Source of the DNA: CAZTII01 sp964613305
GTDB taxonomy: Bacteria > Bacillota_I > Bacilli_A > Erysipelotrichales > Erysipelotrichaceae
Assembly: GCA_964613305.1 (NCBI GenBank)
Contig: CAZTII010000025.1
Location: 1 to 21,473, forward strand
Length of the DNA: 21,473 nt
Reading direction: 5' to 3'
Shown: piece after piece, positions 15,156 to 21,473 of the stretch
Numbering within the stretch: position 1 is the first letter of the stretch
Layout: the number at the start of each line of letters is the position of its first letter
Position numbers and translations under genes: made by a program
Notes under the pieces: generated by a model
The model's input: only the letters and a program-made list of their open reading frames with translations
What the model was told of the DNA's origin: nothing
Databases searched by the model: none

Positions 15156-15593
15156 CTATTTTATTTTTAGTTCTGTTGTTTGAGTAGTCCAGTCTGTTGC
15201 TGTTGTAACTGTACCATCTGATGGTTTATACGTATAGATAAGATTTCCAGTTGTACCAGTCGTAGCCGTACCGTTTGCACGCCATTGTGCACCACCTTTT
15301 AAATTAATGATTAAAGCATCTTCTGTTCCTGTAGTCACAGCAACCGGTTGGCATTTTTCTGGGTCAATCGTGATTTTAGTTGTACTACCTGATTTTTCAA
15401 ATCCAGCATCAATTGCGGCTGCTTTCGCTACTAATTGTGAGTAACATGATTTCGCATTTGCCTCACCTACTGCTTGTTTTGCTTTTGCTGTATATCCAAT
15501 AATTGATGGTACTAAAATTAATGCTAATACCGCTAAAATTGAAATTACGACGATTAATTCAACTAATGTAAAACCTTTTTTGTTTTTGTTCAT
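15156..15593 (-). CDS. Type IV pilin-like protein, copy B
   Basis: An intact 145-aa protein. A basic leader MNKNKKG is followed by FTLVEL (prepilin peptidase cleavage after Gly, Glu at +5), a hydrophobic helix to PSIIGYT, an amphipathic stretch with AKSCYSQLVAK, a second Cys in PEKCQPVA, then GGAQWRA and a Thr-rich tail (YKPSDGTVTT, DWTTQTTELKIK). Prepilin-type proteins of this size are extracted by a type IV pilus or pseudopilus machine; none of the assembly genes are in the window. The two Cys residues are shared by all four paralogues here and could form a disulfide. The ribosome site is gaggagaaag and the start is ATG. The gene has its own promoter and terminator. Confidence 0.9.
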   Translation of the reverse strand: MNKNKKGFTLVELIVVISILAVLALILVPSIIGYTAKAKQAVGEANAKSCYSQLVAKAAAIDAGFEKSGSTTKITIDPEKCQPVAVTTGTEDALIINLKGGAQWRANGTATTGTTGNLIYTYKPSDGTVTTATDWTTQTTELKIK

Positions 15594-15648
15594 TTTCTTT
15601 CTCCTCTATAATAACTTCTACTTACTGTAGTAGTTCCTTTATGGCTTC

Positions 15649-15677
15649 AGTATACACCATCCTACAAAACTTGTAAA
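15649..15677 (-). promoter_or_regulatory. Promoter of pilin copy B
   Basis: Minus-strand TTTACA (15672-15677), a 17-bp spacer and TATACT (15649-15654). It matches the copy A promoter in both boxes, with a few spacer differences. Confidence 0.85.
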
Positions 15678-15735
15678 TAGTTTGTTATTACATTGTAACT
15701 AATTATTATATTATTTCTCTCTTAATCCATCTTTT

Positions 15736-16140
15736 TTATTGTACGACAGTTCCTGATATTGTTCCATCAACATTAATGCTACCTTGTAATGCAGTATGTT
15801 GATATACTTGTCCATCGAGCGCATAATAAGCAAAGTATTCATTGTCGCTTCTCTTCCATTGGCTACCAATTAAGTATTCTTTGCCGCCATCTACTTGTTT
15901 CATCAAAGCTTTACAATCATTGCTTATAACAAGCGTTAGTGGTGTTGAGGAATCAAAAGCCTCCTCTGATTCCACTTTTGCGACTAATTGGCTATAACAT
16001 GACTTTGCATTATTTATCGCAACAACTTTTTTAGCTTTTGCTGTATATCCAATAATAGAAGGAACGATGATAAGTGCGAGTACCGCTAGAATAGATATAA
16101 CAATAATTAATTCAACTAAAGTAAATCCTTTCTTTTTCAT
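15736..16140 (-). CDS. Type IV pilin-like protein, third of the cluster
   Basis: An intact 134-aa prepilin-like protein. The leader MKKKG is cleaved before FTLVEL; the hydrophobic helix runs to VPSIIGYTAKAK. The core NAKSCYSQLVAK is shared with copies A and B, with a second Cys in SNDCKALM and a GSQWKRSDNEYFAYY segment matching GGAQW of the duplicates. The C-terminus differs (QHTALQGSINVDGTISGTVVQ). The strong Shine-Dalgarno gaggaggaa precedes the ATG at 16140. It is divergent from the GH9 gene. No terminator is visible between it and copy B, so some transcripts may run on into copy B. Confidence 0.9.
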   Translation of the reverse strand: MKKKGFTLVELIIVISILAVLALIIVPSIIGYTAKAKKVVAINNAKSCYSQLVAKVESEEAFDSSTPLTLVISNDCKALMKQVDGGKEYLIGSQWKRSDNEYFAYYALDGQVYQHTALQGSINVDGTISGTVVQ

Positions 16141-16164
16141 TGTATTTCCTCCTCATCTAACATT

Positions 16165-16193
16165 AGTTTAACGAAAATGTAATGTTATGTCAA
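16165..16193 (-). promoter_or_regulatory. Promoter of the third pilin gene
   Basis: Consensus TTGACA on the minus strand (16188-16193), a 17-bp spacer and TAAACT (16165-16170), about 25 bp ahead of the start codon. Confidence 0.8.
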
Positions 16194-16270
16194 TTATCAC
16201 ATTTTTAATTATTTAACATAACGTTTACGTCACATGGCAATAAAAACTATCAAAAGTAAGGTTTTCCGCG

Positions 16271-16276
16271 TATAAT
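16271..16276 (+). promoter_or_regulatory. -10 box of the GH9 gene
   Basis: Consensus TATAAT 30 bp before the ATG, with AGGAGG at 16296-16301. The -35 region (about 16247-16253, ctatcaa) is poor, so this promoter may need an activator. Confidence 0.6.
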
Positions 16277-16305
16277 GAAAGCTGCTGATAAAGCTAGGAG
16301 GTAAA

Positions 16306-18465
16306 ATGAAAAAAATTATTATACCAATTATTATTATTTCTTTACTATTTGGTTGTCAAAAGAAAGAAGTTAAACCTGTTGAAACTCCTGTGCCTACTAC
16401 TCCTGTTTCTTTAGTTGAGCCAGTCAACCATAAACCTTATGCACCTATCACTGTTGATAATTCTAAGTTTGTATCATCTTGGGCTGTGCACAATGTGAGT
16501 GGAAATATTTCATTAAATGCTACATTTGATACTCTTGCTATTACTTCTATTTCAACAGAGGCAGGATTAACAAACAATATCGTGTATCACGATGGTATTT
16601 CTCTTAAAAAAGGAGAAACGTATACAATTTCCTTTCTACTTTCTTCTTCCATTCCACGAGATGTTGAAATTGGACTTTACAACAGTGAAACATTTGTTCA
16701 CTATAAATCTGAAACAGTACACAGTAGTGAAGAAAAAGTAGTTACTGTCACATATCAACATACTAGTGATTCTGTATGGTGTGGTCGATTACAAATAGGT
16801 GTAGGTGGTCCATCTACTTCTGAACACACAATTACTATTAAAAATTTAATGATTTCTAGTAAAAACGAAAAAAATATTAACATTTATACAAATCATCTTG
16901 GCTACTTTAATACCGATCAAAAACGCTGTGTTCTTCCATACAATCAAGGCGATATGTTTGTAGTAATTAACAAAGCTACAAATAACATTGTGTATCGAGG
17001 TGCATTGATCAATCAACCATATAGTGAATTAGTTCGTGAAACAACAAGTTATGGTGACTTTACAAATATCTTGGATAATGGAACTTACTATATAAAATCG
17101 CAACTAGGCGGTATTTCCTACGATTTTAACATTAAGACAGATCTATACAATTCATCCCTAAATAGCTTATTAAAAATGATTTCCTTACAACGCTGTGGAC
17201 ACAGTTTAGATGCAAGTTGGGCTAAAGAATTTGCCCATGAACAATGTCATATGCAAGAGACAAAACTGCTTTGTGAAAATAGTCGTGTTATCGACGTTAC
17301 CGGTGGTTGGCATGATGCAGGTGACTTTGGACGCTACACAAAAACAGGTGTCAAAACCGTCAATGAATTAATGCTTTCTTATCTGTACAATCCATCCCTA
17401 TTTACCGATACTATGGGTATCGCTGAAAGTGGTAACAACATTCCTGATATTCTAGATGAAGCAAAAATTGAATTAGATTGGTTAATGAAAATGCAAGCAG
17501 ACTACGGTGCTGTCTTTACTCAAGCAGTTACGGTTAATTTCCCTACTGAAATTTCACCAACTGATGATCACTTAGAACTAGTTGTCTTAGGCCCTGCTAC
17601 AACAGCTACTGCAGGATTTATTTCATCAATGTCAATCGCTTCGATTGCCTATCGTCAAGTAAATAACGATTATGCAACACTTTGCTTAGAACGAGCAAAA
17701 AAAGGATGGGAAAATTTAATTAATTCCCCTAAATTCGATGAACAACCTCTTCCTGAAGGTATTAACTCAGGAATTTATCGCGATACTAGTGATAAAGATG
17801 AACGCTTCTTTGCCGCCATCGCTCTATGGAAAGCCACATATGATTCTCATTATTTAGATTATGCAAAAACAATATACTATGAAGACCCAACTCTTATTAA
17901 AGGTATCAGCTGGCGTGATGTCGGTTCTTATGGTAAATATATTTATCTTACTGATAAAAAAGCTGTCAAAGATACCTTCTATAGCGATGTACAACAATCC
18001 TTTATTAAGGAAGCAGATGCCATTTTAGCCGCATCACTCCATGACAGTTATTTCGTTTCACTCTACAATTATTCATGGGGTAGTAACGGAACTATTGCTG
18101 AAAATGCCGCATTGTTAATTATGGCAAATGACGTATCCAATAATGATCTATTCCGTCAATCTGCCATATCACATCTGGATTACTTATTTGGCAGAAATAG
18201 CCTCAATAGAACATTTATAAGCACTATTGGTCATAATTCTCCAACTAACATGCATCACAGAACCGCCATCGCTATCAACAAGACTTTCCCTGGGGCATTA
18301 GTAGGAGGTCCTAATAATGATAGAGAAGACCCTGAAACACAACAACTCAATGATATTGCTCCAGCCAAATGTTATGTCGATAAATGGTTAAGCTATTCAA
18401 CCAATGAAGTAGCAATCTATTGGAACTCGTCATTAATTCACGCGATTGCCCATTTAGAAAAGTAG
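16306..18465 (+). CDS. Glycoside hydrolase family 9 endoglucanase, lipoprotein
   Basis: A 719-aa surface enzyme predicted to cleave beta-1,4-glucans such as cellulose. Residues 1-17 are a lipoprotein signal with lipobox LLFGC (C17), followed by a Pro/Thr/Val-rich linker to about 45. A beta-sandwich like CBM4/9 carbohydrate-binding modules covers about 50-185. The CelD N-terminal Ig-like domain covers about 192-277 (begins NIYTNHLGYFNTDQKR). The GH9 catalytic domain runs from about 282 to the end. Catalytic elements are present: GGWHDAGDFGRYT with D337 and D340, GHNSPTNMHHR (642-652), and STNEVAIYWNS with the catalytic acid E701. No dockerin or sortase signal is present, so it is membrane-anchored, not cellulosomal. 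It has a strong AGGAGG site, stands as a single gene, and is divergent from the pilin cluster. Confidence 0.95.
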   Translation: MKKIIIPIIIISLLFGCQKKEVKPVETPVPTTPVSLVEPVNHKPYAPITVDNSKFVSSWAVHNVSGNISLNATFDTLAITSISTEAGLTNNIVYHDGISLKKGETYTISFLLSSSIPRDVEIGLYNSETFVHYKSETVHSSEEKVVTVTYQHTSDSVWCGRLQIGVGGPSTSEHTITIKNLMISSKNEKNINIYTNHLGYFNTDQKRCVLPYNQGDMFVVINKATNNIVYRGALINQPYSELVRETTSYGDFTNILDNGTYYIKSQLGGISYDFNIKTDLYNSSLNSLLKMISLQRCGHSLDASWAKEFAHEQCHMQETKLLCENSRVIDVTGGWHDAGDFGRYTKTGVKTVNELMLSYLYNPSLFTDTMGIAESGNNIPDILDEAKIELDWLMKMQADYGAVFTQAVTVNFPTEISPTDDHLELVVLGPATTATAGFISSMSIASIAYRQVNNDYATLCLERAKKGWENLINSPKFDEQPLPEGINSGIYRDTSDKDERFFAAIALWKATYDSHYLDYAKTIYYEDPTLIKGISWRDVGSYGKYIYLTDKKAVKDTFYSDVQQSFIKEADAILAASLHDSYFVSLYNYSWGSNGTIAENAALLIMANDVSNNDLFRQSAISHLDYLFGRNSLNRTFISTIGHNSPTNMHHRTAIAINKTFPGALVGGPNNDREDPETQQLNDIAPAKCYVDKWLSYSTNEVAIYWNSSLIHAIAHLEK

Positions 18466-18484
18466 CCTTTCAGCTACTTTTTTT
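18458..18484. terminator. Terminator between GH9 and the amidase gene
   Basis: A 9-bp stem (aaaagtagc / gctactttt) with loop ctttca, followed by TTT on the plus side. It includes the stop codons of both convergent genes, TAG 18463-18465 and, on the other strand, TGA 18470-18472. Confidence 0.85.
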
Positions 18485-19114
18485 AATGTTTAACAACTTA
18501 TATTCATCGCGTATCATTTCTGTAAACATTAACTCATTACCTTCAGTTAATAAACGATGAGGACATATCTTTCCACTAAAATCACGATGAAATTTTACAT
18601 CATCAATTGTTAAATTATAAGAAATTAATAGTTTAGCAATCAAGCAAGCAGTGTTGTGTAATGCTAGTTCATAATCACTATCTTTATTGACACAAATTTC
18701 AATGCCAATACCATTCATATTACCACCATTCAACGTTCTTTTATCACCCGCATGCCAACTAACAAAGTGATCTTCAACGTGATGAACAATATTCTTATCA
18801 TCGACTGTATAATGCCAAGAAACTATTTTCTCATTATCTTTATCCTTTAAATAATTGCTGTGATTAAGCGCTCCTGCATTTTTTTCCACATTGTCTGTTT
18901 CATGAACAACAATCCACTTAATGTATCGAACTTCATTTGTTCTACGAATGCTATCTTCAGGAAGAAAATCATGAACTATTTGAATATTGTTCACTACATC
19001 CAACAATATACCTTCATTAGAATAAATTCTATCGATTGGTTTTTTAAACGAAGATCCAATATAAATGCTAAGTAAAACAATCACAACTAGTAAAAACCAA
19101 CTAATTTTCTTCAT
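18470..19114 (-). CDS. Membrane-anchored N-acetylmuramoyl-L-alanine amidase (Amidase_2/PGRP fold)
   Basis: The start is ATG 19114 (MKKISWFLLVV), 7 nt after the cls stop and behind TAGG; an upstream in-frame TTG at 19138 is less likely. The protein has 214 residues. One membrane segment at 5-20 serves as signal-anchor, so the domain faces the wall. The Amidase_2 domain covers about 64-190: WIVVHETDN with zinc ligand H71, SWHYTVDD (99-106), SWHAGD (119-124), GIGIEICVN (136-143), HRDFSGKICPHRLL with H176 and C184 as the remaining zinc ligands. Such enzymes cleave the bond between muramic acid and the stem peptide. It is last in the operon with cls. It ends in TGA, showing that TGA is a stop in this genome. 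Confidence 0.9.
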   Translation of the reverse strand: MKKISWFLLVVIVLLSIYIGSSFKKPIDRIYSNEGILLDVVNNIQIVHDFLPEDSIRRTNEVRYIKWIVVHETDNVEKNAGALNHSNYLKDKDNEKIVSWHYTVDDKNIVHHVEDHFVSWHAGDKRTLNGGNMNGIGIEICVNKDSDYELALHNTACLIAKLLISYNLTIDDVKFHRDFSGKICPHRLLTEGNELMFTEMIRDEYKLLNIKKSS

Positions 19115-19121
19115 AAACAAC

Positions 19122-20645
19122 CTACAATAATGGTGCAAATATATTTAAGAATGATTGAATCACTTGTTTTGCCATCGGTGTATTTATACAATCATCTAAC
19201 GTAATTTCAACACAGTGTTGAAGTACATCCATATAATCACGTTTCATATCATAAATCATTTGTGAACCATATATAAGGGCACCACATTCATAGTGCATAT
19301 AATAACTACGATAATCCATATTAATCGTCCCAACAATACCTATATTATCGTCAGAAACAAATGTTTTAGAGTGAATAAACCCAGGCAAATATTCATAGAT
19401 TTTAACACCAGCTTTAATTAAAGACATATAATTTGACTGCGTTACTAGATGTACATACCATTTATCCGGAACATGAGGACAAGTAATACGAACATCTACA
19501 CCATTTTTAGCCGCTAACATCAATGCACTCTTCATCTCATGGGTAATGACTAAGTATGGTGTTTGAATGTATATATACTCTTTAGCGTTATTTATCATGT
19601 TTAAATGTAAATTAAAGCCAGCTTCTTCATTATCTGTTGGACTATCACTTAAGCATTGAATATATCCATTTCCTTCAACATCATCATGAGGAAGACGATA
19701 GTCGCTGTAGTCTACTTCAACTTTTCTTGTAAAACTCCAAAACTGTAAAAACATCATTGTTAAGCTCCAAACAGCATCACCTTTTAACATAATTGCAGTA
19801 TCTTTCCAATGACCAAAGCGTACTTCCTCATTAATATACTCATCCGCAATATTGATACCACCAATAAATCCAACATTGTTATCGATAACACAAATTTTAC
19901 GATGATCACGATTATTCATTTGAATTACTAAACGAGGACGAAGAGGATTAAAAACACAACATTGAATGCCCAATTCCTCCAATGTCAGATGATAATTTTT
20001 TGGTAGGGTACCTATACATCCAGCATCATCAAACATTACTCGAACATCAACACCTTCTTTAACCTTTACTACCAAAATATCCAATATGCTATTCCAAAAA
20101 GTTCCTAATCCAATAATAAAGTATTCAATAAAAATAAATGATGTCGCTTTCTTTAACTCTGAAACCATTAATTCAAATTTCTCTTCACCGCTAGCACAAA
20201 AGACAATATCAGTATTTTTATAAACTGGATAACCAACATTGTCTGTAATGTATTTAAATTGTTTATACGCTAAAAAATTTTTTTCTTTAATTTCTTGTAA
20301 CAAACATTGATCTTGATCTAACAATATTTTAGACTTTTCAATTGTCCTTGTCACTGAAATTCTTAATTGCTTAGGAACCTTTTTACCCCCAAAACCAAGA
20401 TATAAAATACCACCAAATACTGGTAAAACCAAAATAACGATTGACCACGCTAATTTATACGAAGGATTCTCATCCTTATTCACTAAATAAATAACAATAA
20501 GGTAGCTTAAAACAATAAAAAAATTATAAAATATTCTAATATCACTTAGTCGATAAATTAATTCAAGAAACATCCAAAACTGCAACAAAATAAGTACTGT
20601 GATAACGAATCCTCTTGATGTCAATATATGCAATATCTTTTTCAT
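19122..20645 (-). CDS. cls: Cardiolipin synthase
   Basis: A 507-aa membrane phospholipase-D superfamily enzyme that joins two phosphatidylglycerols into cardiolipin. Membrane helices lie at about 12-30, 38-55 and 64-85 (PLDc_N region). Two HKD catalytic motifs are intact: H248-R-K250...D255 (DHRKICVIDNN) followed by GFIGGINIADEY, and H425-S-K427...D432 (IHSKTFVSDDN) followed by GIVGTINMDYRS. Length matches bacterial Cls (about 480-510). ATG 20645 is preceded by a GGTGGAGGTAG ribosome site within the 11-nt gap to the GNAT gene. Confidence 0.96.
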   Translation of the reverse strand: MKKILHILTSRGFVITVLILLQFWMFLELIYRLSDIRIFYNFFIVLSYLIVIYLVNKDENPSYKLAWSIVILVLPVFGGILYLGFGGKKVPKQLRISVTRTIEKSKILLDQDQCLLQEIKEKNFLAYKQFKYITDNVGYPVYKNTDIVFCASGEEKFELMVSELKKATSFIFIEYFIIGLGTFWNSILDILVVKVKEGVDVRVMFDDAGCIGTLPKNYHLTLEELGIQCCVFNPLRPRLVIQMNNRDHRKICVIDNNVGFIGGINIADEYINEEVRFGHWKDTAIMLKGDAVWSLTMMFLQFWSFTRKVEVDYSDYRLPHDDVEGNGYIQCLSDSPTDNEEAGFNLHLNMINNAKEYIYIQTPYLVITHEMKSALMLAAKNGVDVRITCPHVPDKWYVHLVTQSNYMSLIKAGVKIYEYLPGFIHSKTFVSDDNIGIVGTINMDYRSYYMHYECGALIYGSQMIYDMKRDYMDVLQHCVEITLDDCINTPMAKQVIQSFLNIFAPLL

Positions 20646-20656
20646 TCTACCTCCAC

Positions 20657-21109
20657 CTATAATTTAAATAGGAAGATACACTTCACATAATCTCCTTGTT
20701 CAATCAACCAATGATTTTTTGGAACATCAACAACTTCTTTTAAAACACCGCCTAACCGCACACATGTTTTATATGAAGCGATATTATCAGGATTACAAGT
20801 AATAAGCAATTCATCCATATAATACTGTTCTTTAGCCAATGCAAACAATAACTTACATGCTTTATAAGCATAATGATGTCCACGATATTTTTTAAAAATC
20901 GAATAACCAATGTTACCCGCATAGTAAAGGGTATCATTCATTCCTAAACGAAGATCACATTGACCAATAACTTCTTGAGTATCATGTAATTCAATGTTGA
21001 ACATTACACTGCCAATAAAATCATTAAAAAAGGAAGGCTTTTCCTTCATAGCCACAACTAAATCAATTTCACCATCACTACACGCTTTTTGCCTCAACAA
21101 GTTCCACAT
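20657..21109 (-). CDS. GNAT family N-acetyltransferase
   Basis: A 150-aa acetyl-CoA-dependent acetyltransferase; substrate unknown. The acetyl-CoA binding region is YRGHHYAYKACKLLF (the R/Q-x-x-G-x-G/A pattern, here R-G-H-H-Y-A), preceded by the strand NIGYSIF. It is followed by LLITCNPDNIASYKTCVRLGG, the usual N-x-x-S-x-x-x-x-x-x-x-G motif B. The N-terminus (DGEIDLVVAMKEKP) matches the subgroup often annotated 'predicted acetyltransferase'. The start overlaps the end of the upstream thiol protein gene by 16 bp, indicating coupling in one operon. Confidence 0.88.
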   Translation of the reverse strand: MWNLLRQKACSDGEIDLVVAMKEKPSFFNDFIGSVMFNIELHDTQEVIGQCDLRLGMNDTLYYAGNIGYSIFKKYRGHHYAYKACKLLFALAKEQYYMDELLITCNPDNIASYKTCVRLGGVLKEVVDVPKNHWLIEQGDYVKCIFLFKL

Positions 21110-21363
21110 GTTTCTTTTACTTCTTCCAATAATTGAATCATTCTATTTTTATCAATAATTCCTTCAAATAATTTCTTGTCTTTTAAATAAAAAGTAGGTA
21201 CCAAATAATAATCCAATGAATTAGCAATTGAGGCATACTTACGCTCATCTAACCACTCTATTGTTATATCTTTAAAACGACTATCGTCTTTAATCTCATT
21301 AAATATTTTTTTTGCACGAATACAATAAGGACAACCTTCTAATATAAAACATCTAATTTCCAT
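21094..21363 (-). CDS. Glutaredoxin/thioredoxin-like protein with C-terminal CGTC
   Basis: The start is placed at ATG 21363 (MEIRCFILEG) because AGAGGG lies 7 nt upstream; the frame is open to a TTG at 21450 without a ribosome site. This gives 89 aa, glutaredoxin size. The redox motif C11-P-Y-C14 follows the first strand, the cis-proline is in YYLVPTFYL, and the fold order (strand, CxxC helix, strand ITIEWLDE, strand, helix) fits the thioredoxin fold. The protein ends in C86-G-T-C89, a second CxxC pair at the extreme C-terminus, which is unusual for small glutaredoxins. It ends in TGA. First gene of the operon with the GNAT, cls and amidase genes. Confidence 0.85.
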   Translation of the reverse strand: MEIRCFILEGCPYCIRAKKIFNEIKDDSRFKDITIEWLDERKYASIANSLDYYLVPTFYLKDKKLFEGIIDKNRMIQLLEEVKETCGTC

Positions 21364-21403
21364 ATAAAACCCTCTATATAATAATACCATAATTCTGCTT
21401 GAA

Positions 21404-21473
21404 TTAAAATCGTGATAATTTTTGAGTTTCGGTGTTTTCTTGTTTCGCAATCCAAAAACTTATAAATTTCTCA
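21404..21473 (-). CDS. Possible 3' end of an upstream gene
   Basis: A minus-strand frame enters from the window edge and ends in TAA at 21404-21406. Its 22 codons read EKFISFWIAKQENTETQKLS plus two more residues. This composition is plausible for a protein C-terminus, and the 40-nt gap to the thiol protein gene would fit. It is too short to identify; weak evidence. Confidence 0.3.
   Translation of the reverse strand, partial: EKFISFWIAKQENTETQKLSRF

Larger units (their letters stand above)
14473..15701 (-). repeat. Tandem duplication of pilin gene, leader and promoter (801-bp offset)
   Basis: The segments at about 14473-14900 and 15274-15701 are almost identical. They cover the promoter region, leader, start and the first two thirds of the coding sequence. 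Similarity then falls in the C-terminal codons, although the Tyr-Lys-Pro and Trp positions remain alignable and both end in a homologous hairpin. Boundaries are by eye. Confidence 0.85.

Noticed and set aside
14985..15170. 61-codon plus-strand open frame between the pilin duplicates
   Set aside because: No ribosome binding site. It runs through the terminator of copy B and into its coding end.
1..21473. CRISPR arrays, insertion sequences, tRNA or rRNA genes
   Set aside because: No spaced direct repeats, transposase motifs, or tRNA- or rRNA-like segments were seen. The only substantial repeats are the ENKQT units and the pilin duplication.

Overview
The window is AT-rich and densely coded. 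Strong AGGAGG-type ribosome binding sites, TTGACA/TATAAT-type promoters and mostly TAA/TAG stops point to a low-GC Gram-positive (Bacillota). The gene set (type IV pilin-like proteins with one shared N-terminus, a KdpD with a c-di-AMP-type USP motif, a lipoprotein GH9 glucanase) would fit a gut or rumen Erysipelotrichia-like lineage, but the sequence does not fix the taxon. TGG encodes Trp and TGA ends two genes, so the standard bacterial code applies.

Layout. Bases 1-330 hold the 3' end of a PepSY-type gene with a 3 x 15-bp tandem repeat. Bases 356-1009 (minus) encode an unrecognised 217-aa protein. Bases 1010-1846 hold no convincing intact gene, only a probable degraded membrane-protein gene and a hairpin. 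Bases 1847-3208 encode a Schlafen/AlbA_2-type protein. Bases 3299-5018 form a three-gene operon: unknown 126-aa protein, NfeD and the SPFH protein QmcA. Bases 5137-5682 are a pilin-like gene broken by an in-frame TGA.

Bases 5707-13095 (minus) form a full-order kdpABCDE potassium-uptake operon. kdpB carries an in-frame TAA just before the catalytic Asp-Lys-Thr-Gly motif, and kdpC lacks about 50 central residues. Upstream of it on the same strand lie a radical SAM/SPASM maturase (13200-14285) and three pilin-like genes (14374-16140). Two of these are a recent tandem duplication, 801 bp apart, including promoter and leader; one copy has a 1-nt deletion. Divergent from the last pilin is a lipoprotein GH9 endoglucanase (16306-18465). 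Bases 21363 down to 18470 form a minus-strand operon: thioredoxin/glutaredoxin-like protein, GNAT acetyltransferase, cardiolipin synthase and a membrane-anchored peptidoglycan amidase.

How it may fit together. The most interesting theme is a family of at least four orphan type IV pilin-like genes, without assembly genes here, lying on both sides of kdp and beside a SPASM radical SAM enzyme and a surface GH9 glucanase. Pilin-like proteins of Ruminococcus albus are implicated in cellulose adhesion, so an adhesion/degradation locus is a reasonable hypothesis. A radical SAM modification of the Cys-containing pilins is a more speculative one. Three single-base lesions (pilin TGA, kdpB TAA, pilin frameshift) suggest either ongoing decay or sequence errors; raw reads would decide.
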